Source: an uncultured Alistipes sp. (GTDB lineage: Bacteria > Bacteroidota > Bacteroidia > Bacteroidales > Rikenellaceae). From it: 51,658 nucleotides of DNA. Position 1 is the stretch's first letter. Each line of letters starts with the position of its first letter. Below the pieces are notes generated by a model, which did no database searches, was not told where the DNA came from, and saw only the letters and a program-made list of their open reading frames with translations. The stretch spans positions 1 through 51,658 of the forward strand of contig CAAGBI010000037.1 in the NCBI GenBank assembly GCA_900768015.1, read 5' to 3'. Below are positions 33,060 to 42,100 of the stretch, piece after piece. Position numbers and translations under genes: made by a program.

Positions 33060-33122
33060 GCTACCAATTTGTACACAATACAACCCCTTATTGATACAAA
33101 TATAATAAAACCCCCAATAATT

Positions 33123-33437
33123 ATGGCCTCAGAAAACCACTTCAACAATGAGCGTGAAGACCATGGCGAGATCATCCGCTCGAAAGCTGTTCGCGCAGGT
33201 AAGCGCACCTATTTCTTTGATGTTAAAGCAACACAGGGTGATGACTACTATGTCGTAATCACAGAGTCGCGTCGCCGCAACAACGAGGATGGCTCGGCAA
33301 CATACACGCGCCACCACATGTACCTATACAAGGAGGACTTCGCAAAGTTCACAGACGGACTGAACGAGATGATAGAGTTCGTCAAGACGAACAAGCCAGA
33401 GTATTTCGACTCTCACAACGAGGGCGACAAAGAATAG
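33123..33437 (+). CDS. PUR-family DNA/RNA-binding protein (DUF3276)
   Basis: This 104-residue basic/acidic protein belongs by appearance to the DUF3276 family, bacterial relatives of eukaryotic Pur-alpha nucleic-acid-binding proteins. The core is EIIRSKAVRAGKRTYFFDVK, then GDDYYVVITESRRRNNEDGS, then HHMYLYKEDFAKFTDGLNEM. I choose the ATG at 33123 (MASENHFNNEREDHGEI); an in-frame ATG at 33069 would add 18 residues unlike the family. It has no signal peptide. Its target is unknown. A weak stem-loop (33448-33473) follows the gene. Confidence 0.85.
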   Translation: MASENHFNNEREDHGEIIRSKAVRAGKRTYFFDVKATQGDDYYVVITESRRRNNEDGSATYTRHHMYLYKEDFAKFTDGLNEMIEFVKTNKPEYFDSHNEGDKE

Positions 33438-33447
33438 AATAAAGAAG

Positions 33448-33473
33448 AGAGGTTGTCTTGCGGGGCAACCTCT
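33448..33473 (+). terminator. Weak hairpin after the PUR-family gene
   Basis: An AGAGGTTG / CAACCTCT stem of 8 bp, 10 nt after the stop. No T-tract follows, so it may be a partial terminator or attenuator before the PHP/eptA-like/mnmA genes, for which I saw no separate strong promoter. Confidence 0.4.
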
Positions 33474-33485
33474 ACTTAATAGAGT

Positions 33486-34688
33486 ATGAATGGGACAAAA
33501 ATTATACGCATAACACTCAAGTCGCTGGTGACGATAGTTCTGGTCGCCATCAGCATTGTTATTAGCACATGTTTTAGCCCCATCTACGACTTTGCGGAAC
33601 CACACCCATTCTCTGGCCCCGACATCTACAACCCATATAGCAGCCTCGACACTACACATTGTTGGAAGCGCGCAAACCTCCACACCCACACTCGTGTCGA
33701 GGGCATACTCAACGAGTGTGACTTCAGCGCCGATAGCACCTATCACATATATAAGTCGTTCGGCTACGACATCATCGGCTTCACAAACCACAACGAGCTC
33801 ACGAAGCACCCCATCGACACGCGCCTACAGATGGACATCTACGAGCATGGCTATAACGCGCTCAACTACCACATCATGACCTACGGAGCAGAGAGCGTGT
33901 GGCACTACGATATTCTCTTTCCGCTCTTCGCCTCGCAGAAACAGCATCTGTTGTATGAGCTGAGCGAGGATGCCGACTTCGTGCAGATAAACCACCCGCA
34001 ACGCATCCGCCTCTTCGACTACGCCGACTTAGAGAGGATTGGTGGCTATAGGCTTATGGAGCTCACCTCGGCAGAGCAGGAGATTGAGAATGAGTTTTGG
34101 GATGTTGCACTCTCGGCGGGACACTACAGCCATGGCATCATGAACGACGACCTACACTATCCCGATAGGCCCGAGAAGATAGCCATTCGTTGCAGCTTTA
34201 TCTGCACACCCGCAGATGACTACGCAACGGTGCGCGACAGGCTCCTTGAGGGTTGCTTCTACTCCATGAGCGTGCCCAACTATGGCGATGGCGACTGGAG
34301 CGAGAAGTATGACCGCAATACGCAACTACCTACAATTCAGAATATTGGATTAAGAGATAGCACCATCTACATCGAGCTATCAGCACCAGCCGACAGCATC
34401 AAATTCGTTGGCAGCAACCACCGCACACTGCACACTGCATATTCGACTACAAGCGCCGAGTACACCATGCTCCCCGCCGACCCATACGCCCGCATCATGG
34501 CATTCTACAGCGACAGAGCGGTCATCTACAGCAACGCCTTTGCGCGCTACGACAGCACCACACAGGAGTTACCCTATCGTGGCGACATGTACGACATAAA
34601 CACACCGCTCACAATATTGTTTAACATTGGCGTGGCACTATGCTTGGGCATGATGCTTACGCTTATCTATATCATTCTACGACGATGA
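33486..34688 (+). CDS. Membrane-anchored PHP-domain phosphoesterase-like protein
   Basis: This 400-residue protein has an N-terminal membrane anchor (about residues 9-29, LKSLVTIVLVAISIVISTCF). The soluble domain starts with the PHP motif RANLHTHTRVEGI (His66, His68) and has DIIGFTNHNEL (His102) and further His residues (VQINHPQR, AGHYSHGIMNDD) that can complete a PHP-type metal site. A C-terminal helix (about 375-397, LTILFNIGVALCLGMMLTLI) forms a second membrane segment. The soluble part is probably extracytoplasmic. PHP domains hydrolyse phosphoesters; the substrate here is unknown. Its last codon overlaps the start of the next gene (ATGA). That coupling to a phosphoethanolamine-transferase-like gene suggests an envelope-lipid or surface-glycan role, which is inference. 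Confidence 0.78.
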   Translation: MNGTKIIRITLKSLVTIVLVAISIVISTCFSPIYDFAEPHPFSGPDIYNPYSSLDTTHCWKRANLHTHTRVEGILNECDFSADSTYHIYKSFGYDIIGFTNHNELTKHPIDTRLQMDIYEHGYNALNYHIMTYGAESVWHYDILFPLFASQKQHLLYELSEDADFVQINHPQRIRLFDYADLERIGGYRLMELTSAEQEIENEFWDVALSAGHYSHGIMNDDLHYPDRPEKIAIRCSFICTPADDYATVRDRLLEGCFYSMSVPNYGDGDWSEKYDRNTQLPTIQNIGLRDSTIYIELSAPADSIKFVGSNHRTLHTAYSTTSAEYTMLPADPYARIMAFYSDRAVIYSNAFARYDSTTQELPYRGDMYDINTPLTILFNIGVALCLGMMLTLIYIILRR

Positions 34689-36241
34689 AACAGAGACTTC
34701 AAAATCTGCGTACACAGCTCAAGGAGCGCTTTAAGAGACCCACATCACTCTCAAAGTTCTGCATCACACTTAGCGCAGCAACGCTACTCCTATACCACTA
34801 CCCACTTTTGAAGTATATCGCTGAGAACATCGAGAGTGGCTTTAATGGCGTGCTTATCTTCATTACGATGGTTGTAGTGATGCTCGCCGCGAACTTCATG
34901 GTCTACTACCTCTTGCTCTACCTCGGGCGCATTGTAGGTCGCGTGTTGTTGGCCCTCCTCTTTGTGGGTAACGGCATTACGCTCTACTTCATCAACAGCT
35001 ACCATGTCCTTATCGACCGTAGCATGATGGGCAATGTCTTTAACACACGCTTCTCGGAGGCCTCGGGCTACTTCTCGCTTGGCGCAATACTCTACTTCGT
35101 TGTGCTGGGTCTAATTCCCGCCATCTATGTCATCATGCACAAGGTCGAGTGGGGCACATTCAAGCGCTTCCTCGCCAATACGGGCATCAGCATCGCAGCG
35201 ATACTCCTTATCGCCGTGGCCAACATGACGAACTTCCCATGGATAGACCGCAATGCGACAACCATAGGTAGCCTCATAATGCCATGGTCATACACCATAA
35301 ACACCGTGCGCCACTTCCACCACCAGCATATGCTCAACCGCGAGGAGATAAAGCTCCCCGATGCCACCATCGTAGACGAGGAGCGCGAGGTTGTGGTTCT
35401 GGTTATTGGCGAGTCGGCACGCCGCGACCACTTCTCGCTCTATGGCTACGCAAAGGAGACCAACCCACTGCTTAATGATGATGGCGTGGTAGCCCTTGTT
35501 GCCGATGCCTCGGCGACATACACCACCGAGGGCGTTAAGGCTATCCTCGACCATAAACCCACAGGCGAACTCTACGAGATTTTACCTAACTATCTATACC
35601 GCAATGGCGTAGATGTCGTTTGGCGTAGCACCAACTGGGGTGAGCCACCTTTGCATATCGAGCACAACTACAACCTCGGAGCACTCAAAGAGCGCTACCC
35701 CGAGGCTGATGGTAACTACGACGGCATACTCCTTGAGGGTCTAAAGGAGGAGATTGAGGCTTGCGAGGCATCGAAGGTGCTTATCGTGCTGCACACCTCG
35801 ACAAGCCACGGCCCTGAGTACTACGCTAAGTATCCCAAGGAGTTCGAGCACTTCACACCCGTCTGCACCACCGTGGAGATGTCAAAGGCTGTGCGTAGTG
35901 AGCTTATCAACGCCTACGACAACACAATCCTCTATACCGACTACTTGCTCCACTCAGTAATCGAGGTATTGCGCGAGATTGAGGGCGCTCGAAGCACCAT
36001 GATATATATTTCCGACCATGGCGAGTCGCTCGGCGAGGGCAACCGCTATATGCACGGCATGCCCATAGCCATGGCACCCAAGGAGCAGTACGAGATTCCA
36101 TTTATCGTGTGGTGCTCGGATAGCGAGCAGAGCATTAAGCCGCTTCAGAAGGTGGGGCACTACCATGTCTTCCATAGCGTGCTTAACTTCCTGAGTATCG
36201 AGAGCCCCATCTACGACGAATCACGCAACATCTTCGAGTAG
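34685..36241 (+). CDS. Phosphoethanolamine-transferase-like sulfatase-family protein (EptA/CptA type)
   Basis: This 518-residue protein has four or five N-terminal membrane helices (FCITLSAATLLLYHYPLL; GVLIFITMVVVMLAANFMVY; VLLALLFVGNGITLYFI; LGAILYFVVLGLIPAIYVIM; GISIAAILLIAVANM). A periplasmic alkaline-phosphatase-superfamily domain follows: VVVLVIGESARRDHFSLYGY (metal-binding Glu), a likely nucleophile Thr in SATYTTEGVKAIL, LHTSTSHGPEYYAKYP and YISDHGESLGEG (metal-binding Asp-His). It lacks the Cys usually seen beside the nucleophile in EptA. These enzymes add phosphoethanolamine to lipid A or LPS core. The start at 34685 overlaps the PHP gene stop; an earlier in-frame ATG (34640) lies inside that gene. 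mnmA follows 9 nt later. Confidence 0.88.
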   Translation: MKQRLQNLRTQLKERFKRPTSLSKFCITLSAATLLLYHYPLLKYIAENIESGFNGVLIFITMVVVMLAANFMVYYLLLYLGRIVGRVLLALLFVGNGITLYFINSYHVLIDRSMMGNVFNTRFSEASGYFSLGAILYFVVLGLIPAIYVIMHKVEWGTFKRFLANTGISIAAILLIAVANMTNFPWIDRNATTIGSLIMPWSYTINTVRHFHHQHMLNREEIKLPDATIVDEEREVVVLVIGESARRDHFSLYGYAKETNPLLNDDGVVALVADASATYTTEGVKAILDHKPTGELYEILPNYLYRNGVDVVWRSTNWGEPPLHIEHNYNLGALKERYPEADGNYDGILLEGLKEEIEACEASKVLIVLHTSTSHGPEYYAKYPKEFEHFTPVCTTVEMSKAVRSELINAYDNTILYTDYLLHSVIEVLREIEGARSTMIYISDHGESLGEGNRYMHGMPIAMAPKEQYEIPFIVWCSDSEQSIKPLQKVGHYHVFHSVLNFLSIESPIYDESRNIFE

Positions 36242-36250
36242 CGGCACGCC

Positions 36251-37261
36251 ATGAAGCAGAGTGTTCTACTGGGTTTTAGTGGCGGCATAGATAGCTGCAC
36301 ATCGGCACTTCGCCTTATGGCGGAGGGCTATCATGTTGTGGCACTCACCATCGACACTATGGGTGACGAGGCGATGCTCCATAAGGCACGCACCAAGGCC
36401 GAGGAGATTGGCGCAGAGTGGTTGATGTATGACGCACGCGAGGAGTTTAAGCGCGAGATTATCGACTACTTCTGCCAAGAATATGCCATGGGCCACACCC
36501 CCGCACCATGCACACGCTGCAACCCTCTCATCAAGTGGCGCACACTGCTTAACGAGGCAAACCGCCTCGGCATCAAGCATATCGCCACAGGCCACTACTT
36601 CAACATCGAGAGGCGCGATGAGAGATACTATGTAACAAAGGGCGTCGACGAGAGCAAGGACCAGACCTACTACTTGTGGGGCTTAAGCCAAGAGATTCTC
36701 GCGCGCGCCATAACACCCATGGGCAACGCCATAAAGAGCGATGTGAAGCAGGCATTTAAGGATAAGAGCGAGAGCATGGGCATCTGCTTTCTTAATGGAC
36801 TACCCTACGCCGAGTTTCTCCGCAACCGAGGCATCGACATGCCCGATGGCGACATCGTAACACGCAATGGCGAGGTGTGTGGCAGGCACAATGGCATCGC
36901 CCGCTACACCATAGGTCAGCGCCGTGGCGTGGGCATTCCAGAGGGCATGCGCGTAATAGGCATTGATGCAACGCACAACCATATCATCGTGGGCGAGAAC
37001 GAGTTACTATTTCACAACCAGCTACACATTGCCCACTGCAACATCGTCGATGAGGAGGAGTTACTCTCAGCAAAAGATATAACCGTCAAGATACGAGGCA
37101 TTGGTCGCAACCCACAACTTCCCGTGAGCGTGGAGGCGACACACGGTGGCTATATCGTCAAGACCCAAGACCCCGCCTGGGCACCAGCCATAGGTCAACC
37201 CTTGGTCTTTTATCGCAATAATTGGGTCATTGGCGGAGGAATTGTTGTCGATTTCAACTAA
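36251..37261 (+). CDS. mnmA: tRNA 2-thiouridylase MnmA-family protein
   Basis: MnmA thiolates U34 of tRNA-Lys, -Glu and -Gln using ATP and a relayed persulfide. The 336-residue protein has the PP-loop LLGFSGGIDSCTSAL (Ser10-Ser15; the usual sequence is SGGVDS), PAPCTRCNPLIKW with Cys90 at the first catalytic position, TGHYFNIERRD, SKDQTYYLW, SMGICFLNGLPYAEFLRNRG with Cys179 as the second catalytic Cys, and GIARYTIGQRRGVGIPEG. It is somewhat shorter than E. coli MnmA and its sequence is divergent. Bacteroidales often carry more than one mnmA-like gene, so this could be a paralogue. It lies 9 nt after the eptA-like gene. Confidence 0.88.
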   Translation: MKQSVLLGFSGGIDSCTSALRLMAEGYHVVALTIDTMGDEAMLHKARTKAEEIGAEWLMYDAREEFKREIIDYFCQEYAMGHTPAPCTRCNPLIKWRTLLNEANRLGIKHIATGHYFNIERRDERYYVTKGVDESKDQTYYLWGLSQEILARAITPMGNAIKSDVKQAFKDKSESMGICFLNGLPYAEFLRNRGIDMPDGDIVTRNGEVCGRHNGIARYTIGQRRGVGIPEGMRVIGIDATHNHIIVGENELLFHNQLHIAHCNIVDEEELLSAKDITVKIRGIGRNPQLPVSVEATHGGYIVKTQDPAWAPAIGQPLVFYRNNWVIGGGIVVDFN

Positions 37262-37275
37262 ATGTTGTACATTTG
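37245..37275 (+). promoter_or_regulatory. Promoter of the VTT-protein/aroE operon
   Basis: TTG (37245-37247), a 20-bp spacer and TACATTTG (37268-37275) fully match the Bacteroidota promoter. It overlaps the last codons of mnmA and lies 25 nt before the ATG at 37301. Confidence 0.7.
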
Positions 37276-37300
37276 CCCGCACATTTAGGATAGAGAAAAT

Positions 37301-38035
37301 ATGTTAAGACGATTATACGATTGGGTGCTGTCATGGAGCGAGAGACGCGGCGGATGGTTAGCACTCTTCTTTATAGCACTTTTTGAGGCAAGCTGGTTTC
37401 CGTTGCCTCCCGATGTACTCCTTATCGCCCTATGTGTGGGCGCACCCAAGAAGTCATTCCGCTTCGCCTCGATATGCCTACTTGGCTCTGTTCTCGGCGC
37501 GGCATTGGGTTACGGCATAGGCTCCTATCTGTGGTTTACGCCTACAGGCGACTTCACGGGCGTGGCGCAGTTCTTCTTCGACTCACACATCTTCACTACG
37601 GCAAGCTACCAGCATGTGTGTGACCTCTACGACAAGTGGAACTTCTGGATTGTATATACCGCGGGCTTCACGCCACTACCCTTCAAGCTCTGCACCATCA
37701 CTGCGGGTGCTTGCGAGATTAACTTCCCGATGTTTATCATAGCATCGTTGGTCGGTCGTGGCATGCGTTTCTTCCTTATAGGCGGACTTATCTGGAAGTT
37801 TGGCGCACCCATCAAGGCGCTTATCGACAAATACTTCAACACCTTGGCTACGCTCTTTACCATATTGCTCATAGGCATCACAGCACTTGTGCTTGGCGTC
37901 TTGGGTGACGACGAGGAGAAGCCATCAAATAGGGTCGCACCAGCTACTACCGAAGAGACCATGGAGTGCGACACCACAACATTAGATACTGACTCTTTAA
38001 CTACGATTGAACCATGCGACACTTTGGACTTATAG
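37301..38035 (+). CDS. VTT-domain (DedA/YqaA-like) membrane protein
   Basis: This 244-residue integral membrane protein has the VTT/SNARE-associated fold typical of YqaA/DedA-like proteins. It starts with helix GWLALFFIALFEASWFPLPP (the F-P-x-P-P-D loop), then CLLGSVLGAALGYGIGSYLW, the second conserved loop AGFTPLPFKLCTITAGAC, IASLVGRGMRFFLIGGL and a final helix LFTILLIGITALVLGVLG. DedA-family proteins help move undecaprenyl phosphate or other lipids across the membrane; the exact lipid here is unknown. The last 40 residues are an unusual hydrophilic Asp/Glu/Thr-rich tail, and its codons overlap the first 22 nt of aroE. Confidence 0.88.
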   Translation: MLRRLYDWVLSWSERRGGWLALFFIALFEASWFPLPPDVLLIALCVGAPKKSFRFASICLLGSVLGAALGYGIGSYLWFTPTGDFTGVAQFFFDSHIFTTASYQHVCDLYDKWNFWIVYTAGFTPLPFKLCTITAGACEINFPMFIIASLVGRGMRFFLIGGLIWKFGAPIKALIDKYFNTLATLFTILLIGITALVLGVLGDDEEKPSNRVAPATTEETMECDTTTLDTDSLTTIEPCDTLDL

Positions 38036-38775
38036 GCAAGAGCCTCAGCCACTCATTCTCTGCGAAATTCTTCAACGGCAAGTTCAAGGCCGAGCAGATT
38101 GAGGCAGATTATCAACTATTCGAAATTGAGGATGTCGCAACGATAGATAGCCTCATCAAGGAGCACGACCTCGAGGGCTTCAATGTAACCATTCCCTACA
38201 AGGAGGCTATCATCCCACACCTCGATGGTTTGACTAAGGAGGCACATGAGATAGGCGCGGTTAACTGCGTGGTAATCAAGAATGGTCAAAAAATTGGCCA
38301 CAATACCGACTTGACAGGCATTGAGGCATCGTTGCACTGGCTCGACATCGACTCTAACCCCAAGGCGCTAATCCTCGGAACAGGTGGTGCATCAAAGGCT
38401 GTGCAGTATGCCTTGAAGCGTCGCGGCATAGAGTTCATGGTGGTATCGCGCAACGAGGAGCGTGGCGACATAACATACGACAAACTCACAAGCGACATCA
38501 TCGCCGAGCACAAGCTCATCATAAACACAACGCCCGTGGGCATGTTCCCCGAGGTGGAGAGCGCACCCGCAATTGACTACTCTGCAATTGGTGCGGAGCA
38601 TCGTCTCTTCGACTTGGTTTATAACCCCGCAAAGACCCAGTTCCTTACACGCGGCGAGGAACGCGGAGCAAAGACAATGGGGGGAATGCTTATGCTTCAG
38701 ACACAGGCCATTGCTTCGTGGCACCTCTGGAACGAGAAGCCAGCAGATGAGGCATGCAACGGTCCTGTTGCTTAA
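38014..38775 (+). CDS. aroE: Shikimate dehydrogenase
   Basis: AroE reduces 3-dehydroshikimate to shikimate with NADPH in aromatic amino-acid synthesis. The 253-residue protein has the substrate-binding SLSHSFSAKFFN (residues about 10-21), FNVTIPYKEAIIPHLD with the catalytic Lys, GAVNCVV, GHNTDLTGIEASL (catalytic Asp), the glycine-rich NADP motif LILGTGGASKAVQYAL, IINTTPVGM and GGMLMLQTQAIASWHLW. Slightly short, but complete. It overlaps the preceding VTT gene by 22 nt, which implies translational coupling although the functions are unrelated. Confidence 0.97.
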   Translation: MRHFGLIGKSLSHSFSAKFFNGKFKAEQIEADYQLFEIEDVATIDSLIKEHDLEGFNVTIPYKEAIIPHLDGLTKEAHEIGAVNCVVIKNGQKIGHNTDLTGIEASLHWLDIDSNPKALILGTGGASKAVQYALKRRGIEFMVVSRNEERGDITYDKLTSDIIAEHKLIINTTPVGMFPEVESAPAIDYSAIGAEHRLFDLVYNPAKTQFLTRGEERGAKTMGGMLMLQTQAIASWHLWNEKPADEACNGPVA

Positions 38776-38790
38776 GGGGCATTCGCACCG

Positions 38791-39006
38791 CTATCGGCCC
38801 TCGATAACGGCTATCGCATCGTCGGCATCTTCGGCCTTAACCATCAAACGCACGGCGAAAAGCGAGGTTGTGTAGATGGCAGACATGTGTTCGCCATGCA
38901 ACACGCAGAAGATTCCAGCGCTATCCAAGATAGACTTTGCAATCTCCGCCTGGGTGGTGTTATCAAAGGTTTTTAACACCACGAGAGTTTCGTTTGTCGC
39001 ATTCAT
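38791..39006 (-). CDS. DUF2007-type small protein
   Basis: This 71-residue cytoplasmic protein contains the pattern LKTFDNTTQAEIAKSILDSA, GIFCVLHGEH, and LFAVRLMVKAEDADDAIAVI. That is the ferredoxin-like DUF2007 domain, labelled a putative prokaryotic signal-transducing protein in databases as I recall. It stands alone on the minus strand between convergent aroE and divergent dnaE. Its function is not established. Confidence 0.75.
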   Translation of the reverse strand: MNATNETLVVLKTFDNTTQAEIAKSILDSAGIFCVLHGEHMSAIYTTSLFAVRLMVKAEDADDAIAVIEGR

Positions 39007-39097
39007 AACTCACAGAGTTTACTAATTTTTGTAAAGATAACACTTTTTTTCTTAATATTCGATACAACAGAGCGAAAATTATACGAAAAATTATCGC

Positions 39098-39105
39098 TAT
39101 ATTTG
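39098..39105 (+). promoter_or_regulatory. dnaE promoter, -7 element
   Basis: TATATTTG matches TAnnTTTG, 28 nt before the dnaE ATG at 39134. The -33 region is AT-rich without a clear TTG. It would drive dnaE and trxA. Confidence 0.55.
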
Positions 39106-39133
39106 TACACGAATTTTACTTATAAGTTTTACC

Positions 39134-42100
39134 ATGCGTCAATTTGTTCATCTACATGTACACAGCCAGTACTCGCTACTCGATGGCCAGGCAAGCATCT
39201 CGAAGCTTGTCGACAAGGCCATTGCTGATGGCATGCCAGGTATTGCGCTCACGGACCATGGTAACATGTTTGGCGCTAAGGACTTCTTCAACTATGTCAA
39301 GAAGAAGAATGGCGCACGCAAGGATAAGATTAAGTCGTTGCAGGGTCTCATCGAGCGCCTTGAGAATGGCACAGCCTCGGAGGCTGAGATGGGTGAGGAT
39401 GCTGGCGCAGCACTCGCAAAGGCTCGCGTGGAGCTCGACGCACAGCCCAAGGCCGACTTCAAGGGCATCATCGGCTGTGAGGTCTATGTAGCACGCCGCC
39501 GCTTGCAGGATCGCGAAAAGGCGATGGGCGACTACAGCGGTTACCACCTCATTCTGCTTGCGAAGAATATCAAGGGCTACAAAAACCTCATCAAGATAGT
39601 ATCGAAGGGTTACACCGAGGGCTTCTATGGTCGCCCCCGTACCGACCGTGTGGAGCTGGAGAAGTACCACGAGGGACTCATCTGCTGCTCGGCATGTATC
39701 GGTGGCGAGATACCTCGCCTTATCCGCGAGGAGAAGTACGACCAAGCGGAGGAGTCGGCATTGTGGTATAAGAACCTCTTTGGCGACGACTACTACCTCG
39801 AGTTACAGATGCACAAGGCAACCGTGGAGCATGCCAACCACGAGACCTGGAAGATACAGGAGGTGGTAAACGAGCACCTCATCAAGATGTCACAGAAGCT
39901 CGGCATCAAGCTCGTCTGCACAAACGATGTGCACTTCGTGGATGAGGAGCACGCCGAGGCTCACGACCGTCTTATCTGCCTTGGCACAAGCAAGGACTTC
40001 AACGACCCCAAGCGCATGCTCTACTCCAAGCAGGAGTGGATGAAGACAACGGCAGAGATGAATGCTCTGTTCGACTATGTTCCCGAGGCGTTGGACAACA
40101 CCGTGGAGGTGTGTAACAAGGTGGAGAACTACTCCATCGACCACGCCCCCATCATGCCCACCTTTGCCATCCCCGAGGATTTCGGTACTGAGGAGGGCTA
40201 CCGCCAGAAGTATAGCGAGGAGGACTTGTTCAACGAGTTCACACGCGATGAGAATGGCAATGTCGTGATGGAGGAGGGCGAGGCGCACAAAAAGATTGAG
40301 AAGCTTGGTGGCTACGATAAGCTATACCGCATAAAGCTCGAGGCCGACTACCTCGCGAAGCTCGCTATGGATGGTGCACACAAGCGCTATGGCGAGGTGC
40401 TTGACGAGGAGACCGAGACACGCCTACGCTTCGAGTTGCACATCATGAAGACCATGGGTTTCCCCGGCTACTTCCTCATCGTGCAGGACTTCATCCGTGC
40501 TGCGCGCGAGGAGCTTGATGTATCTGTGGGCCCTGGTCGTGGTTCTGCGGCGGGTTCGGCTGTGGCATACTGCCTCGGCATCACGCAGATTGACCCCATC
40601 AAGTACGACCTGCTGTTTGAGCGATTCCTTAACCCCGACCGTATCTCGTTGCCCGATATTGATATCGACTTCGACGATGATGGCCGTGGCCGAGTGCTCA
40701 ACTGGGTGACGCAGAAGTATGGCAAGGAGAAGGTGGCACACATCATCACCTACGGCACCATGGCTACAAAGATGGCGCTAAAGGATGTTGCGCGTGTGCA
40801 AAAGCTCCCCTTAGCACAGGCTAACCAGCTGTGTAAGTGGATTCCCGACCGCATCAACGACCCCAACGACAAGGATAAGCAGCTAAAGGTAAACCTCCAG
40901 AATGCCATCATGGCGGTTCCCGAGCTTAAGGCTGCCGAGGAGTCTACCGACCCCATCATGCGCGATACAATCAAGTATGCCAAGATGCTGGAGGGTAATG
41001 TGCGAGGTACGGGTGTGCATGCCTGCGGTACCATCATCTGCCGTGACGACATCACCGACTGGGTGCCCGTAAGTACGGCTGACGACAAGGAGACGGGCGA
41101 GAAGATGCTCGTAACACAATATGAGGGTGCTGTAATTGAGGATACGGGTCTTATCAAGATGGACTTCCTCGGTCTCAAGACGCTCTCAATCATCAAGGAT
41201 GCTATCGAGAATGTGGAGCAGACCCACGGCGTGAAGATTGACATCGACAACATCCCCATTGACGACAAAAAGACATACGACCTATACTGCAAGGGTGGCA
41301 CAATTGGTACATTCCAGTTTGAGTCGCCAGGTATGCAGAAGTACCTTCGTGAGTTGCAGCCCTCGACCTTCGAGGACCTTATTGCGATGAATGCGCTCTA
41401 TCGTCCCGGACCTATGGACTACATCCCCGACTTCATCGACCGTAAGCACGGCCGTAAGCCTATCGTCTACGACATCCCCATCATGGAGCGATACCTCAAG
41501 GATACCTACGGCATCACGGTATATCAGGAGCAGGTGATGTTGCTGTCGCGCCTGTTGGGCAACTTTACGCGAGGCGAGTCCGACACATTGCGTAAGGCGA
41601 TGGGTAAGAAGATTAAGTCGAAGCTGGATGAGCTTAAGCCTAAGTTTATCGCGGGAGGTAAGTCCAACGGCCACGACGAGAAGGTGTTGGAGAAGATATG
41701 GGCAGACTGGGAGAAGTTCGCATCATACGCCTTCAACAAGTCGCACGCCACATGCTACTCGTGGGTAGCCTACCAGACGGCATATGTCAAGGCGCACTAC
41801 CCCTCTGAGTATATGGCGACGGTGCTCAGCCGTAACCTTAACGACATCAAGCAGGTTACAGCCTACATGAGCGAGTGCAAGAGCATGGGTATCGCCGTGC
41901 TTGGTCCCGATGTCAACGAGTCGAAGGTTAAGTTCTCGACAAACAAGAGTGGCGATGTACGCTTTGGTCTTGCGGCGATTAAGGGCGTTGGCGAGGCAGC
42001 CTCGGAGTCTATCGTCAAGGAGCGCATGGAGAATGGCCCATATAAGTCTATCTACGACTTTATGGAGCGCGTGAACTTCTCGGTTGTCAACCGTAAGTGC

